This document shows, in pieces, positions 25,546-32,452 of a stretch of 46,663 bases of DNA. The notes under the pieces were generated by a model, which was given only the letters and a program-made list of their open reading frames with translations, searched no databases and was not told where the DNA came from. A program made the position numbers and the translations under genes. The stretch comes from UBA7398 sp964597305. GTDB taxonomy: Bacteria; Actinomycetota; Actinomycetes; Nanopelagicales; Nanopelagicaceae. Position 1 is the first letter of the stretch. Every line of letters begins with the position of its first letter. The stretch spans positions 1 to 46,663 of the forward strand of contig CAZQWU010000006.1 in assembly GCA_964597305.1 (NCBI GenBank), written 5' to 3'.

Positions 25546-26463
25546 ATGGCTATGGAGTTTGACACCTCAACTGCGAAATTAGGATCACTTCGGACTGAAC
25601 AAGTCGATGCGAAATTTCACATGCTTGATGTTATGTCAGTGTCTGAACTGTTGAGTGCAATGAACGAAAGTGACGCAGAAGTTCCACGCGCTGTTGCTGC
25701 TCAACTTCCAGTAATTGAGAAAGCGATTGACGGTGTAGTTGACCGATTAATGCAGGGCGGACGACTTATATATATTGGCGCCGGAACATCTGGTCGACTT
25801 GGCGTACTTGATGCTGCAGAGTGTGGCCCAACATTTTCAATTACAGACGATCAAGTGTTGGCTCTGATCGCAGGTGGTGATTCCGCGCTTCGATTACCAG
25901 CTGAAGGTGTAGAAGATGATCCACAAGCAGGTGCTTCGGATCTCAGATCACATGAAATTTCTTCTGCAGATGCAGTGGTTGGGATTGCTGCGAGTGGACG
26001 CACCCCATACGTTTTAGGTGCTCTTGCATATGCAAAAGAACGTGGGGCGCTCACTATCGGACTTACATGTAATCCGCATTCAGAAATGTCCAAGATTGCC
26101 GATCACGCAATAGAAATTGATTCAGGTCCTGAATTACTTGCCGGATCAACTCGTTTGAAATCAGGAACTGCACAAAAAATGGTACTCAATATGATTTCGA
26201 CAATAACAATGGTCAGATTAGGAAAAACATTTGGAAATCTCATGGTGGATTTGCAAATCACTAATGGAAAATTGCGTGACCGAGCAATTCGAATTGTAGA
26301 AAAGGCAACTGGCGCCTCGCGAAGTGCATCTGAGAAGGCGCTGAGTGACTCAGGCCATGAAGTTAAAGTTGCAATCTTGATGTTGTTGCTCAATATCACC
26401 GCAGATTCTGCTCGCGACAGATTGCGGGCATCGCAAAATCGCGTGCGCGAGGCACTTAACTAA
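25546..26463 (+). CDS. murQ: N-acetylmuramic acid 6-phosphate etherase
   Basis: Cleaves the lactyl ether of MurNAc-6-phosphate to give GlcNAc-6-phosphate and lactate, the committed step of MurNAc recycling. The SIS-fold signature is intact: YIGAGTSGRLGVLDAAECGPTF (residues 75-96), then ALIAGGDSALRLPAEGVED with catalytic Glu, VVGIAASGRTPYVLGAL and KSGTAQKMVLNMIST. 305 residues is normal. The ATG at 25552 may be the true start because of the -10 position. It is followed by the regulator, transporter and kinase genes of the same salvage pathway. Confidence 0.95.
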   Translation: MAMEFDTSTAKLGSLRTEQVDAKFHMLDVMSVSELLSAMNESDAEVPRAVAAQLPVIEKAIDGVVDRLMQGGRLIYIGAGTSGRLGVLDAAECGPTFSITDDQVLALIAGGDSALRLPAEGVEDDPQAGASDLRSHEISSADAVVGIAASGRTPYVLGALAYAKERGALTIGLTCNPHSEMSKIADHAIEIDSGPELLAGSTRLKSGTAQKMVLNMISTITMVRLGKTFGNLMVDLQITNGKLRDRAIRIVEKATGASRSASEKALSDSGHEVKVAILMLLLNITADSARDRLRASQNRVREALN

Positions 26464-26487
26464 GACCCGCGCTGGCGCTGGCTTGCC

Positions 26488-26501
26488 TTTTCACCGTGTA
26501 A
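26488..26501. promoter_or_regulatory. Candidate MurR operator, second copy
   Basis: TTTTCACCGTGTAA, identical over 14 bases to the site before murQ. It lies about 170 bp upstream of the murR start and 94 bp upstream of its -35 box. Confidence 0.6.
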
Positions 26502-26512
26502 CGACAATGATT

Positions 26513-26525
26513 TTTCACGGTCATG
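26513..26525. promoter_or_regulatory. Degenerate operator-like site
   Basis: TTTCACGGTCATG: the left half matches the operator core TTTCACSG, the right half is partial. Its centre is 24 bp from that of the preceding copy. Confidence 0.35.
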
Positions 26526-26567
26526 CCTTAGGTGACTTCTAGCGAAAGTTTATGTATTACAAAACTG

Positions 26568-26580
26568 ACCCTCGGTGAAA
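26568..26580. promoter_or_regulatory. Operator-like site next to the murR -35 box
   Basis: On the minus strand TTTCACCGAGGGT, keeping TTTCACCG.G. It ends two bases before the -35 hexamer at 26582. Confidence 0.4.
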
Positions 26581-26581
26581 C

Positions 26582-26610
26582 TTGACCTTAACGCAGTTTG
26601 TGGCAATAAT
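26582..26610 (+). promoter_or_regulatory. Promoter of murR
   Basis: TTGACC (26582-26587), a 17-base spacer and AATAAT (26605-26610). The start of transcription would be near 26617, leaving a leader of about 44 bases. Confidence 0.55.
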
Positions 26611-26620
26611 TTTCATCGAA

Positions 26621-26634
26621 TCAGGATTTCCTGA
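26621..26634. promoter_or_regulatory. Perfect 6-2-6 dyad in the murR leader
   Basis: TCAGGA-TT-TCCTGA lies right after the predicted transcription start of murR. It is a candidate autoregulatory operator, distinct in sequence from the TTTCACCG sites. Confidence 0.45.
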
Positions 26635-26641
26635 AAAGAAC

Positions 26642-26654
26642 TTTCACGGGGAAC
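26642..26654. promoter_or_regulatory. Operator-like site over the murR ribosome binding region
   Basis: TTTCACGGGGAAC keeps the TTTCACSG core and covers the GGGGA that probably serves as Shine-Dalgarno for murR. Confidence 0.3.
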
Positions 26655-26660
26655 GGTGCG

Positions 26661-27617
26661 ATGGAATCGATGGCGGTCGAGACGAATCGATATCGCGATT
26701 TATTAGGTGAGATCGCGCGACAGATTCCTGAATTTCATGCAAGCGAGCAAGCTATCGCGCGGGTCATTCTTTCTCATCCCTCAGAAGTCGCACGAATGAA
26801 TATTTCGCAATTGGCAGAATTTAGTAATACCTCCGTCGCATCGGTTGTTCGATTTAGCAAAACTATTGGATATAAAGGATTTCCAGAATTTCGAATGGCG
26901 TTAGTTGGTGAGTTAAGTCGCCTGGATGTTCAAGATATTAATAGAGTTGAACTTGATGGTGGTATTACACCACGTGATACTCACATGGAAATAATTCGTA
27001 AAATTGCCACTGCTGATGCCCGTGCTATTCAATTAACAGCTGAGCGACTTGATGTCAAGGAGTTTTCAGCAACGGTTGAAGCATGGAATAACGCCGAGAC
27101 GATAGGAATTATAGGAATAGTTTCCGGAAGTTATGTAGCAATGGATCTACAAGCAAAACTCAATCGACAAGGAAAAAAAGCTTTTGCATGGAGTGATGCA
27201 CACTCAGCTCTCACTTCTATAGCGCTTTTGAAGAAGTCAGATGTACTTGTTGCAATTTCACATTCTGGAAGCACTCAGGACATTGTAGATGTGTTGCAGT
27301 CGTTTAAAGATCGTGGCGTCACAACAGTTTTAATAACAAATGCGTTGCGAAGTCCTGCCGGCAATTTTGCCGACCATGTCTTACATACATCCGCACGGGA
27401 AACCACCTTCCGAAGCGGTGCAACCGCGAGTCGAATCGCGCAATTAACGGTGGTTGATTGTCTCTGCGTCGCTTTAGCGCAGAGAAACTGGAGCAGCACA
27501 AAAGCTGCTTTGGATACGTCAAGAGCGGCAGTGGGAAACCGTTCTGGACATAAAGCGAGTGAACGAGAGGGAGTTCACTCGCAAAACTCATCCCGCTCTC
27601 GAGGAGGAAATAAGTGA
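26661..27617 (+). CDS. MurR/RpiR-family transcriptional regulator
   Basis: N-terminal RpiR helix-turn-helix (about residues 15-85; MNISQLAEFSNTSVASVVRF is the recognition unit) joined to a C-terminal SIS sugar-phosphate-sensing domain (about 125-265, with VSGSYVAMDLQAKLNRQGK and LVAISHSGSTQDIV). In E. coli MurR represses murQP and responds to MurNAc-6-phosphate; the neighbours here suggest the same ligand, which is inference. The last 20 or so residues (from ASEREGVHSQ) extend beyond the usual end of the family and are encoded by a hairpin-forming sequence. Its stop overlaps the binding-protein gene by 4 bp. Confidence 0.88.
   Translation: MESMAVETNRYRDLLGEIARQIPEFHASEQAIARVILSHPSEVARMNISQLAEFSNTSVASVVRFSKTIGYKGFPEFRMALVGELSRLDVQDINRVELDGGITPRDTHMEIIRKIATADARAIQLTAERLDVKEFSATVEAWNNAETIGIIGIVSGSYVAMDLQAKLNRQGKKAFAWSDAHSALTSIALLKKSDVLVAISHSGSTQDIVDVLQSFKDRGVTTVLITNALRSPAGNFADHVLHTSARETTFRSGATASRIAQLTVVDCLCVALAQRNWSSTKAALDTSRAAVGNRSGHKASEREGVHSQNSSRSRGGNK
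27555..27582 (+). promoter_or_regulatory. Strong hairpin just upstream of the binding-protein gene
   Basis: GCGAGTGAAC (27555-27564), an 8-base loop and GTTCACTCGC (27573-27582): a perfect 10-bp stem inside the last codons of the regulator gene, 31 bases before the GTG at 27614. It has no T-run, so an mRNA processing or stability role, or an operator, fits better than termination. Confidence 0.65.
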
Positions 27618-28897
27618 AAAACAATCGACGCCGCGTACGCGGAATAGTCGCTTCGCTACTTGCCGGCGCAGCAATTGCTGTACCAGCATTGATGGCGATG
27701 CCGGCGCATGCAGCAACAGAACTCACGTTCTGGAGCTGGCGTCCAGAAGATAAGGCGTTTTACGAGGCACAAGCAGCAAACTTTCTAGCTGCAACTGGAA
27801 TCTCCGTAAAGTTCACGCCATATGTTGCAACTGAATACAACGCAATCCTTGCAACCGCGTTAACAGCTGGAAAAGGTCCAGATGTAATGCAAATTCGCGC
27901 TTACGGTGGAATGGCAAATCTTTCTGATGCTGGTAATTTCTTGGCATTAACAACGAAAGATGTTCCAGCGCTTGCAAAGATTCCGGCCGGAACTCTCGCA
28001 GGAACTCAGGGTTACACAAACAAGAGTCAATTTGGTCTACCATATGCAACATCAGTACTTGGTGTTATGTACAACCCAGATCTATTGAAGAAAGCTGGAG
28101 TGAAGGCACTTCCGACTACATGGCTTTCATTTCTTGCAACTTTAGAAAAAATAAAAGCTGCAGGAATTATGCCGCTCGGAAATGGTTCTGGTTATGCGCC
28201 CGGAATGGAACAACTTTGGGGAGCTGTAGGACCAACGTGGTACGGCGGTAATGATTTCTATAAGCAAGTTGTAGCTGGAAATAAAACATTTACCGATAAG
28301 AACTTCATCGCTTCACTTCAAGCCGTTAAAGATCTCGTTGCATATTTCCCAGCCGGTCACGAAGGTTTGGATTACAACACTGCACGCGGACTCTTCGCTA
28401 ATGAAAAAGCTGCGTTCTACATCGGTGGAAATTACGAAATTTCTTATTTCCGCTCACTCAACCCTTCACTCAACGTTGGTTGGATGCCGGCACCTGCAAA
28501 GAGCACTGGCGAAACACGTTATGTGACTAACTGGGCTGATGGTGGATTCGCTATTAACGCGAAAACCACACACAAAGCTGAAGCAATCAAGTTCTTGAAC
28601 TTCCTTGCGAGCAAGCCATTTATGCAAGCTGCTGCCGATACATTGGGTTGGATTCCAACAATTTCTGGAATCAAAGTTACCGATCCGGCAGTAATTTCGA
28701 TGCAACGTGCAATTCCTTCATCTGGAACTCCATTCTTGACGCTAGTTGGTTTCCGATATGGAACACCTACAAGCTCATCGATTATGCAACCTGGCTTCCA
28801 GAAAGTAGCCACCGGTGCGCAAACACCTACTGATCTCGCGAAGGCAATTCAGACTGGTGTCTCATCCTGGTACAAGCCGCTCTCAGGTAAGGCATAA
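27614..28897 (+). CDS. Sugar ABC transporter substrate-binding protein (family 1), secreted
   Basis: Extracellular solute-binding protein of the carbohydrate class. The mature protein starts TELTFWSWRPEDKAF, and the family helix TALTAGKGPDVMQIRAYGG follows near residue 77; Trp- and Tyr-rich pocket segments are typical (WGAVGPTWYGGNDFY). The signal peptide has an NRRRVRG start and cleavage after AHA near residue 33. It contains no Cys, so this is not a lipoprotein, which is unusual for a monoderm binding protein. GAGGAGG six bases before the GTG is the strongest Shine-Dalgarno in the cluster. From its neighbours the ligand is probably MurNAc, GlcNAc or a small muropeptide sugar (inference). 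Confidence 0.9.
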   Translation: MKNNRRRVRGIVASLLAGAAIAVPALMAMPAHAATELTFWSWRPEDKAFYEAQAANFLAATGISVKFTPYVATEYNAILATALTAGKGPDVMQIRAYGGMANLSDAGNFLALTTKDVPALAKIPAGTLAGTQGYTNKSQFGLPYATSVLGVMYNPDLLKKAGVKALPTTWLSFLATLEKIKAAGIMPLGNGSGYAPGMEQLWGAVGPTWYGGNDFYKQVVAGNKTFTDKNFIASLQAVKDLVAYFPAGHEGLDYNTARGLFANEKAAFYIGGNYEISYFRSLNPSLNVGWMPAPAKSTGETRYVTNWADGGFAINAKTTHKAEAIKFLNFLASKPFMQAAADTLGWIPTISGIKVTDPAVISMQRAIPSSGTPFLTLVGFRYGTPTSSSIMQPGFQKVATGAQTPTDLAKAIQTGVSSWYKPLSGKA

Positions 28898-28934
28898 ACA
28901 GAAACGCAAATAGAAAAGTAATACATCACTGACA

Positions 28935-28972
28935 CAACCAGAGAGCGTTGGGAAACCAAAGCTCTCTGGTTG
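28935..28972 (+). promoter_or_regulatory. Intercistronic hairpin with GAAA tetraloop
   Basis: A 12-bp perfect outer stem (28935-28946 with 28961-28972, core CAACCAGAGAGC), one G.A mismatch, then TTGG-GAAA-CCAA. It sits in the 102-bp gap between the binding-protein gene and the first permease. No T-run follows, so it is more likely an mRNA 3'-end stabiliser or partial attenuator than a full terminator. Confidence 0.75.
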
Positions 28973-28999
28973 ATCATTACGTAAGGACGAAATCTCGAC

Positions 29000-29920
29000 A
29001 TGGCTAGCCTTGGTATCAAACGCGAACAGAATCGTTACGCTGCCATATTTTTGTTACCGGCTCTATCAGTCATCATTTTATTTACCAGTATTCCTGCACT
29101 GACTACGTTGAGTTATGCATTTTTCCGTTGGAAAGGATTTCAACGCCAAGGTTTTGCAGGTTTTGAGAATTTTCATCGATTAATTAACGATCCTTTCAAA
29201 AGTTATTTTTACATGGCACTTCGCCACAATGTTCTGGTATTTATCGCAATTCTCATTATTCAAACGACGGTGGGTATTTTCATAGGTTATGCACTTTTTA
29301 AATTAAAGCGCGGACATCGATATTTTCGCACCGTAGTTTTCTTGCCGGTTATTTTTTCGCTTGTCATAGTTGCTTATATGTGGCAAGCGATGCTCGATCC
29401 ATTTTATGGTCCAGTAAATTATGTACTCCATGCTCTTCATTGGGATGGTTTAGCTAAGACCTGGCTAGGAAGTACTAATACTGCGCTGCCAACATTAGTT
29501 TTTATCAATCTTTGGCGATGGGTAGGGTTTCCCGCGATCATTTTTCTCGCCGGATTTAACGCAATTAACACTGAATTTATTGAAGCGGCACGAATCGATG
29601 GTGCTAGCGAAGGTCAAATCTTCAGAAGAATTCTTCTACCACTACTTGCGCCTTCTATGACGATCGTGACAATTCTTACCTTTATTGGTGCTTTTGAGTG
29701 GTTTGATCTTCCCTACGTTCTTGGTGGCACCAATGGAAATCCAGCAGGTGCTATCGACACATTGGCTCTCATGTTTTATCGATTGTCATTTGGATCGGTC
29801 GATTCAGGTGCAAATGAAATTGGTGTTGGCTCAGCTCTCGGAGTTTTAATCTTTACCATCGTTGGCGTTGGTGCGACGTTTGGCTCACGTTACCTGCGAT
29901 CACGCGAGGTTGAAGCATGA
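29000..29920 (+). CDS. Sugar ABC transporter permease (MalF/UgpA type)
   Basis: Integral membrane protein with six hydrophobic segments and the binding-protein-dependent transport coupling helix EAARIDGASEGQIFRRILLPLL (EAA loop, about residues 194-215), which docks on the ATPase. 306 residues matches the MalF-like subclass without the large periplasmic loop of E. coli MalF. A weak AAGGA lies upstream. It overlaps the second permease by 4 bp (ATGA). Confidence 0.93.
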   Translation: MASLGIKREQNRYAAIFLLPALSVIILFTSIPALTTLSYAFFRWKGFQRQGFAGFENFHRLINDPFKSYFYMALRHNVLVFIAILIIQTTVGIFIGYALFKLKRGHRYFRTVVFLPVIFSLVIVAYMWQAMLDPFYGPVNYVLHALHWDGLAKTWLGSTNTALPTLVFINLWRWVGFPAIIFLAGFNAINTEFIEAARIDGASEGQIFRRILLPLLAPSMTIVTILTFIGAFEWFDLPYVLGGTNGNPAGAIDTLALMFYRLSFGSVDSGANEIGVGSALGVLIFTIVGVGATFGSRYLRSREVEA

Positions 29921-30744
29921 TCAAAGTATTAGCCTCAAAGGCTTTTTTCAAAGCAATACTTATTTTCAATTCGATCGTAGTTCTTGCACCCGTTATATTT
30001 TTAGTAAATTCGTCACTTCGCGAGACAAATGATTTTGCGAGAACGCCAATGAAATTAGCTCGAACTCCCTATTGGCAAAATTATAAAGAAGTGTGGGCAG
30101 GTGGGAATTTTCCAATCTATTTTAGGAATTCATTGATTGTTACTGGTGGATCTTTGATTGTGATACTTGCACTTGGCTTAGGGGCGGGTTTTGTTCTCGG
30201 TAGATATCATTTCAAAGGACACGGTCTCATTTTAGGGTTCGTACTTTCCGGGATGTTAGTTCCGGCAAAACTAGCGATTATTCCTCTATTTATTCAACTC
30301 AAATGGATGCACTTACTTGATTCACATCTTGGACTCATACTTGTTTATGCATCTGGTGCATTACCCGCGGCAATTTTTATCTTAAGTGGATTCTTTCGAT
30401 CGTTGCCGGCAGATCTCGATAGCGCTGCTCGAGTAGATGGCGCAACTGAGTTTCAATTACTCACAAAGGTTCTCATGCCATTGGTACGACCCGGGCTCGC
30501 TATCGTGGCAATTTATTCAGCAATTCCAATCTGGAATGATTTTTTCTTGCCGTTAGTTTTTCTGCAATCGCCGGAGAAGAAAACGATTATGCAAGGTCTT
30601 ACCGCTTTCTTCGGCGAATATGCCTCGCAATGGGGGATCATTTTCGCCGGACTCACTATTGCGGCTCTGCCGTTGGTTACGCTGTATCTCATTCTCTCTG
30701 AACAATTTATTAAAGGATTAACTGCTGGCGCTGTGAAAGGCTAA
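29917..30744 (+). CDS. Sugar ABC transporter permease (MalG/UgpE type)
   Basis: Partner permease with six hydrophobic segments, the N-terminal NSSLRETNDFARTPMKLA external loop typical of the MalG class, and the coupling helix DSAARVDGATEFQLLTKVLMPL at about residues 168-189. 275 residues is normal. It is coupled to the preceding permease by a 4-bp overlap. The kinase gene starts 4 bp after its stop. No ATPase gene follows, so the importer must use one encoded elsewhere, such as a shared MsiK-type subunit. Confidence 0.93.
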   Translation: MIKVLASKAFFKAILIFNSIVVLAPVIFLVNSSLRETNDFARTPMKLARTPYWQNYKEVWAGGNFPIYFRNSLIVTGGSLIVILALGLGAGFVLGRYHFKGHGLILGFVLSGMLVPAKLAIIPLFIQLKWMHLLDSHLGLILVYASGALPAAIFILSGFFRSLPADLDSAARVDGATEFQLLTKVLMPLVRPGLAIVAIYSAIPIWNDFFLPLVFLQSPEKKTIMQGLTAFFGEYASQWGIIFAGLTIAALPLVTLYLILSEQFIKGLTAGAVKG

Positions 30745-30748
30745 AAAC

Positions 30749-31615
30749 GTGGCATTGACATTAGGAATTGATGGTGGCGCATCCTCCACAAAGTGGGCAT
30801 TACGAAGCAGTGATGGAACATTTATTGAAGGCTCTACTTCACCAATAGATGGCCATGTGTATCGAGAAGAATCACGAACACGATTAATTTCGGTATTGCG
30901 GGAGATTAAGAGAGAGGCAGGAAATGATGACGTCACAGCTATTTATGCTGGAATTACCGGGATAGGAACAGAAAGTGTTTCTGAGGTCAAGAAAATTATC
31001 GCTTCTGAGTTCCCTGACGCAAAAATAGCAGTTGTTATCGACATGGTTCTTGGATATGAATCTCATTTTGCATTAGGTGAAGGTATTTTCCTCTATGCGG
31101 GCACAGGATCTATCGCTATTCATCTCACTGAGAGTGGAGAAATTGTTCGCGCAGGTGGTTGGGGATATTTACTCGGCGATGAAGGCGCAGGGTATTGGGT
31201 TGGCAGAGAAGCTATTCGTAGAACGGTAGCGGCACTTGATATGAAGATTGAATTAGAGACGTTTGAAATTGAAATATTGAACGCGCTCAACGTGAAGAAT
31301 TGGGATGAAATAAAAGCCTTTGTTTATTCACATGATCGATCTTCTATTGCAGCACTAGCCCCCCGTGTTATTTCAATGGCTCAAGAAGGAATAGAAACTG
31401 CTGAAGATATTCTTCTTACCGCTGCAGAGTATTTAGCGGATCTGGTTCAGCAAATTGAGATAGTTACAGGAAAGAGAAATCTACCTGTTGTCATCGGAGG
31501 CGGAATCAGCGAGGCGGGCACATTATTAATTAATGCGATTGAACGAGGCATCGGTCGTGATGTAAAGACTTCAAACATTAATATGGCAAGACGGGCAGCA
31601 GAATTAGCTGGCTAA
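30749..31615 (+). CDS. BadF/BadG-family amino-sugar kinase (MurNAc/GlcNAc kinase-like)
   Basis: ASKHA-fold kinase: phosphate-1 motif LGIDGGASSTKWALRSSDG (residues 4-22), phosphate-2-type LYAGTGSIAIHL, the family segment RAGGWGYLLGDEGAGYWVGREAI and the adenosine loop PVVIGGGISEAGTLL. The same family contains eukaryotic GlcNAc kinase and the bacterial MurNAc/GlcNAc kinase MurK. Beside murQ and an ABC importer it would phosphorylate the imported sugar at O6, taking the place of a PTS. The substrate assignment is inferred. The GTG start follows the permease stop by 4 bp. Its last 12 bp overlap mutY. Confidence 0.87.
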   Translation: MALTLGIDGGASSTKWALRSSDGTFIEGSTSPIDGHVYREESRTRLISVLREIKREAGNDDVTAIYAGITGIGTESVSEVKKIIASEFPDAKIAVVIDMVLGYESHFALGEGIFLYAGTGSIAIHLTESGEIVRAGGWGYLLGDEGAGYWVGREAIRRTVAALDMKIELETFEIEILNALNVKNWDEIKAFVYSHDRSSIAALAPRVISMAQEGIETAEDILLTAAEYLADLVQQIEIVTGKRNLPVVIGGGISEAGTLLINAIERGIGRDVKTSNINMARRAAELAG

Positions 31616-32443
31616 AGTGAAAGAGCGAGTTTTTCGCTCAATCAATCCATCTTTTTCTAGGGTTTTTAACGCTTTTTCTAGTTGCTTTTTATCGCTCCAG
31701 ATTTTTTCAAATTGAGAGAGTGAACCTCGATCTTTTTCACGCAGATATTGAAGAACCGCTCCACGACATTGTCGATCAGTGCCATGCCAGCTCTGAGTTT
31801 TCTTCTTTGGTGCTCGAGATTTTGGATAGCCCTTAAATCGCCAAACACACGATTGAGAAATAGGACAGATATCGCAACGTGGCGATCGAGCCGTACAAAT
31901 AACCGCGCCAAGTTCCATCGTTGCTGCTGCCCAGAGTGAGGCTTCGGTTGGAATGAGTTTTTCTCGTTTCATTCGCTCTTTATTTGTGAGTGTGATGGTT
32001 GCGTACTCTTTGCCGTCAATTGCCCGAGCAAAAACTCGACGAATATTTGTATCGAGCACGAGCGCACGCTTTCCATATGCAAAAGAATAGATAGCAGCTG
32101 CGGTGTATTCACCTATGCCTGGGAGAGATCGTAATTCTTCGAGAGTTTTTGGGATGCTCCCTTTATGTTCCGCCATAATTATCTTGGCCGTTTCGTGGAG
32201 TCGAATCGCTCGACGAGGATAACCAAGTCGTCCCCACGCTTTAATAACTTCTGATTTTCGGGCTGTCGCTAGGTGCTTTGGGGTTGGCCATTTTTTCATC
32301 CACGTTTCCCAGACAGGTAAAACTCGATTGACTGGAGTTTGCTGCAACATAAATTCACTGACAACAACTCCCCACGGCGTTGAATTTCGCCACGGCAGAG
32401 GTCGTTTATTTTTCCAATACCATCGATGAAGCTCAATGTGCAT
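31604..32443 (-). CDS. mutY: A/G-specific adenine DNA glycosylase
   Basis: Removes adenine mispaired with 8-oxoguanine. Catalytic residues are Glu30 (VVSEFMLQQTPV) and Asp131 (LVLDTNIRRVFARA); the helix-hairpin-helix is LRSLPGIGEYTAAAI (105-119). The iron-sulfur ligands are Cys183, Cys190, Cys193 and Cys199 in the C-x6-C-x2-C-x5-C pattern. At 279 residues it lacks the full C-terminal NUDIX-like domain of E. coli MutY; a short winged-helix-like tail takes its place. It starts 9 bp after radA on the same strand. Confidence 0.95.
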   Translation of the reverse strand: MHIELHRWYWKNKRPLPWRNSTPWGVVVSEFMLQQTPVNRVLPVWETWMKKWPTPKHLATARKSEVIKAWGRLGYPRRAIRLHETAKIIMAEHKGSIPKTLEELRSLPGIGEYTAAAIYSFAYGKRALVLDTNIRRVFARAIDGKEYATITLTNKERMKREKLIPTEASLWAAATMELGAVICTARSPRCDICPISQSCVWRFKGYPKSRAPKKKTQSWHGTDRQCRGAVLQYLREKDRGSLSQFEKIWSDKKQLEKALKTLEKDGLIERKTRSFTLAS

Positions 32444-32452
32444 GGTGAGTTT

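Noticed and set aside
26464..26660. tRNA, small protein or classic riboswitch in the largest gap
   Set aside because: The 197 bp hold operator-like repeats, a promoter and a dyad; I found no cloverleaf, no frame with a start and ribosome binding site, and no riboswitch core I recognise.
28935..28972. Rho-independent terminator after the binding-protein gene
   Set aside because: The stem is strong, but the following bases are ATCATTACG rather than a T-run, and the downstream permeases need transcription from upstream.
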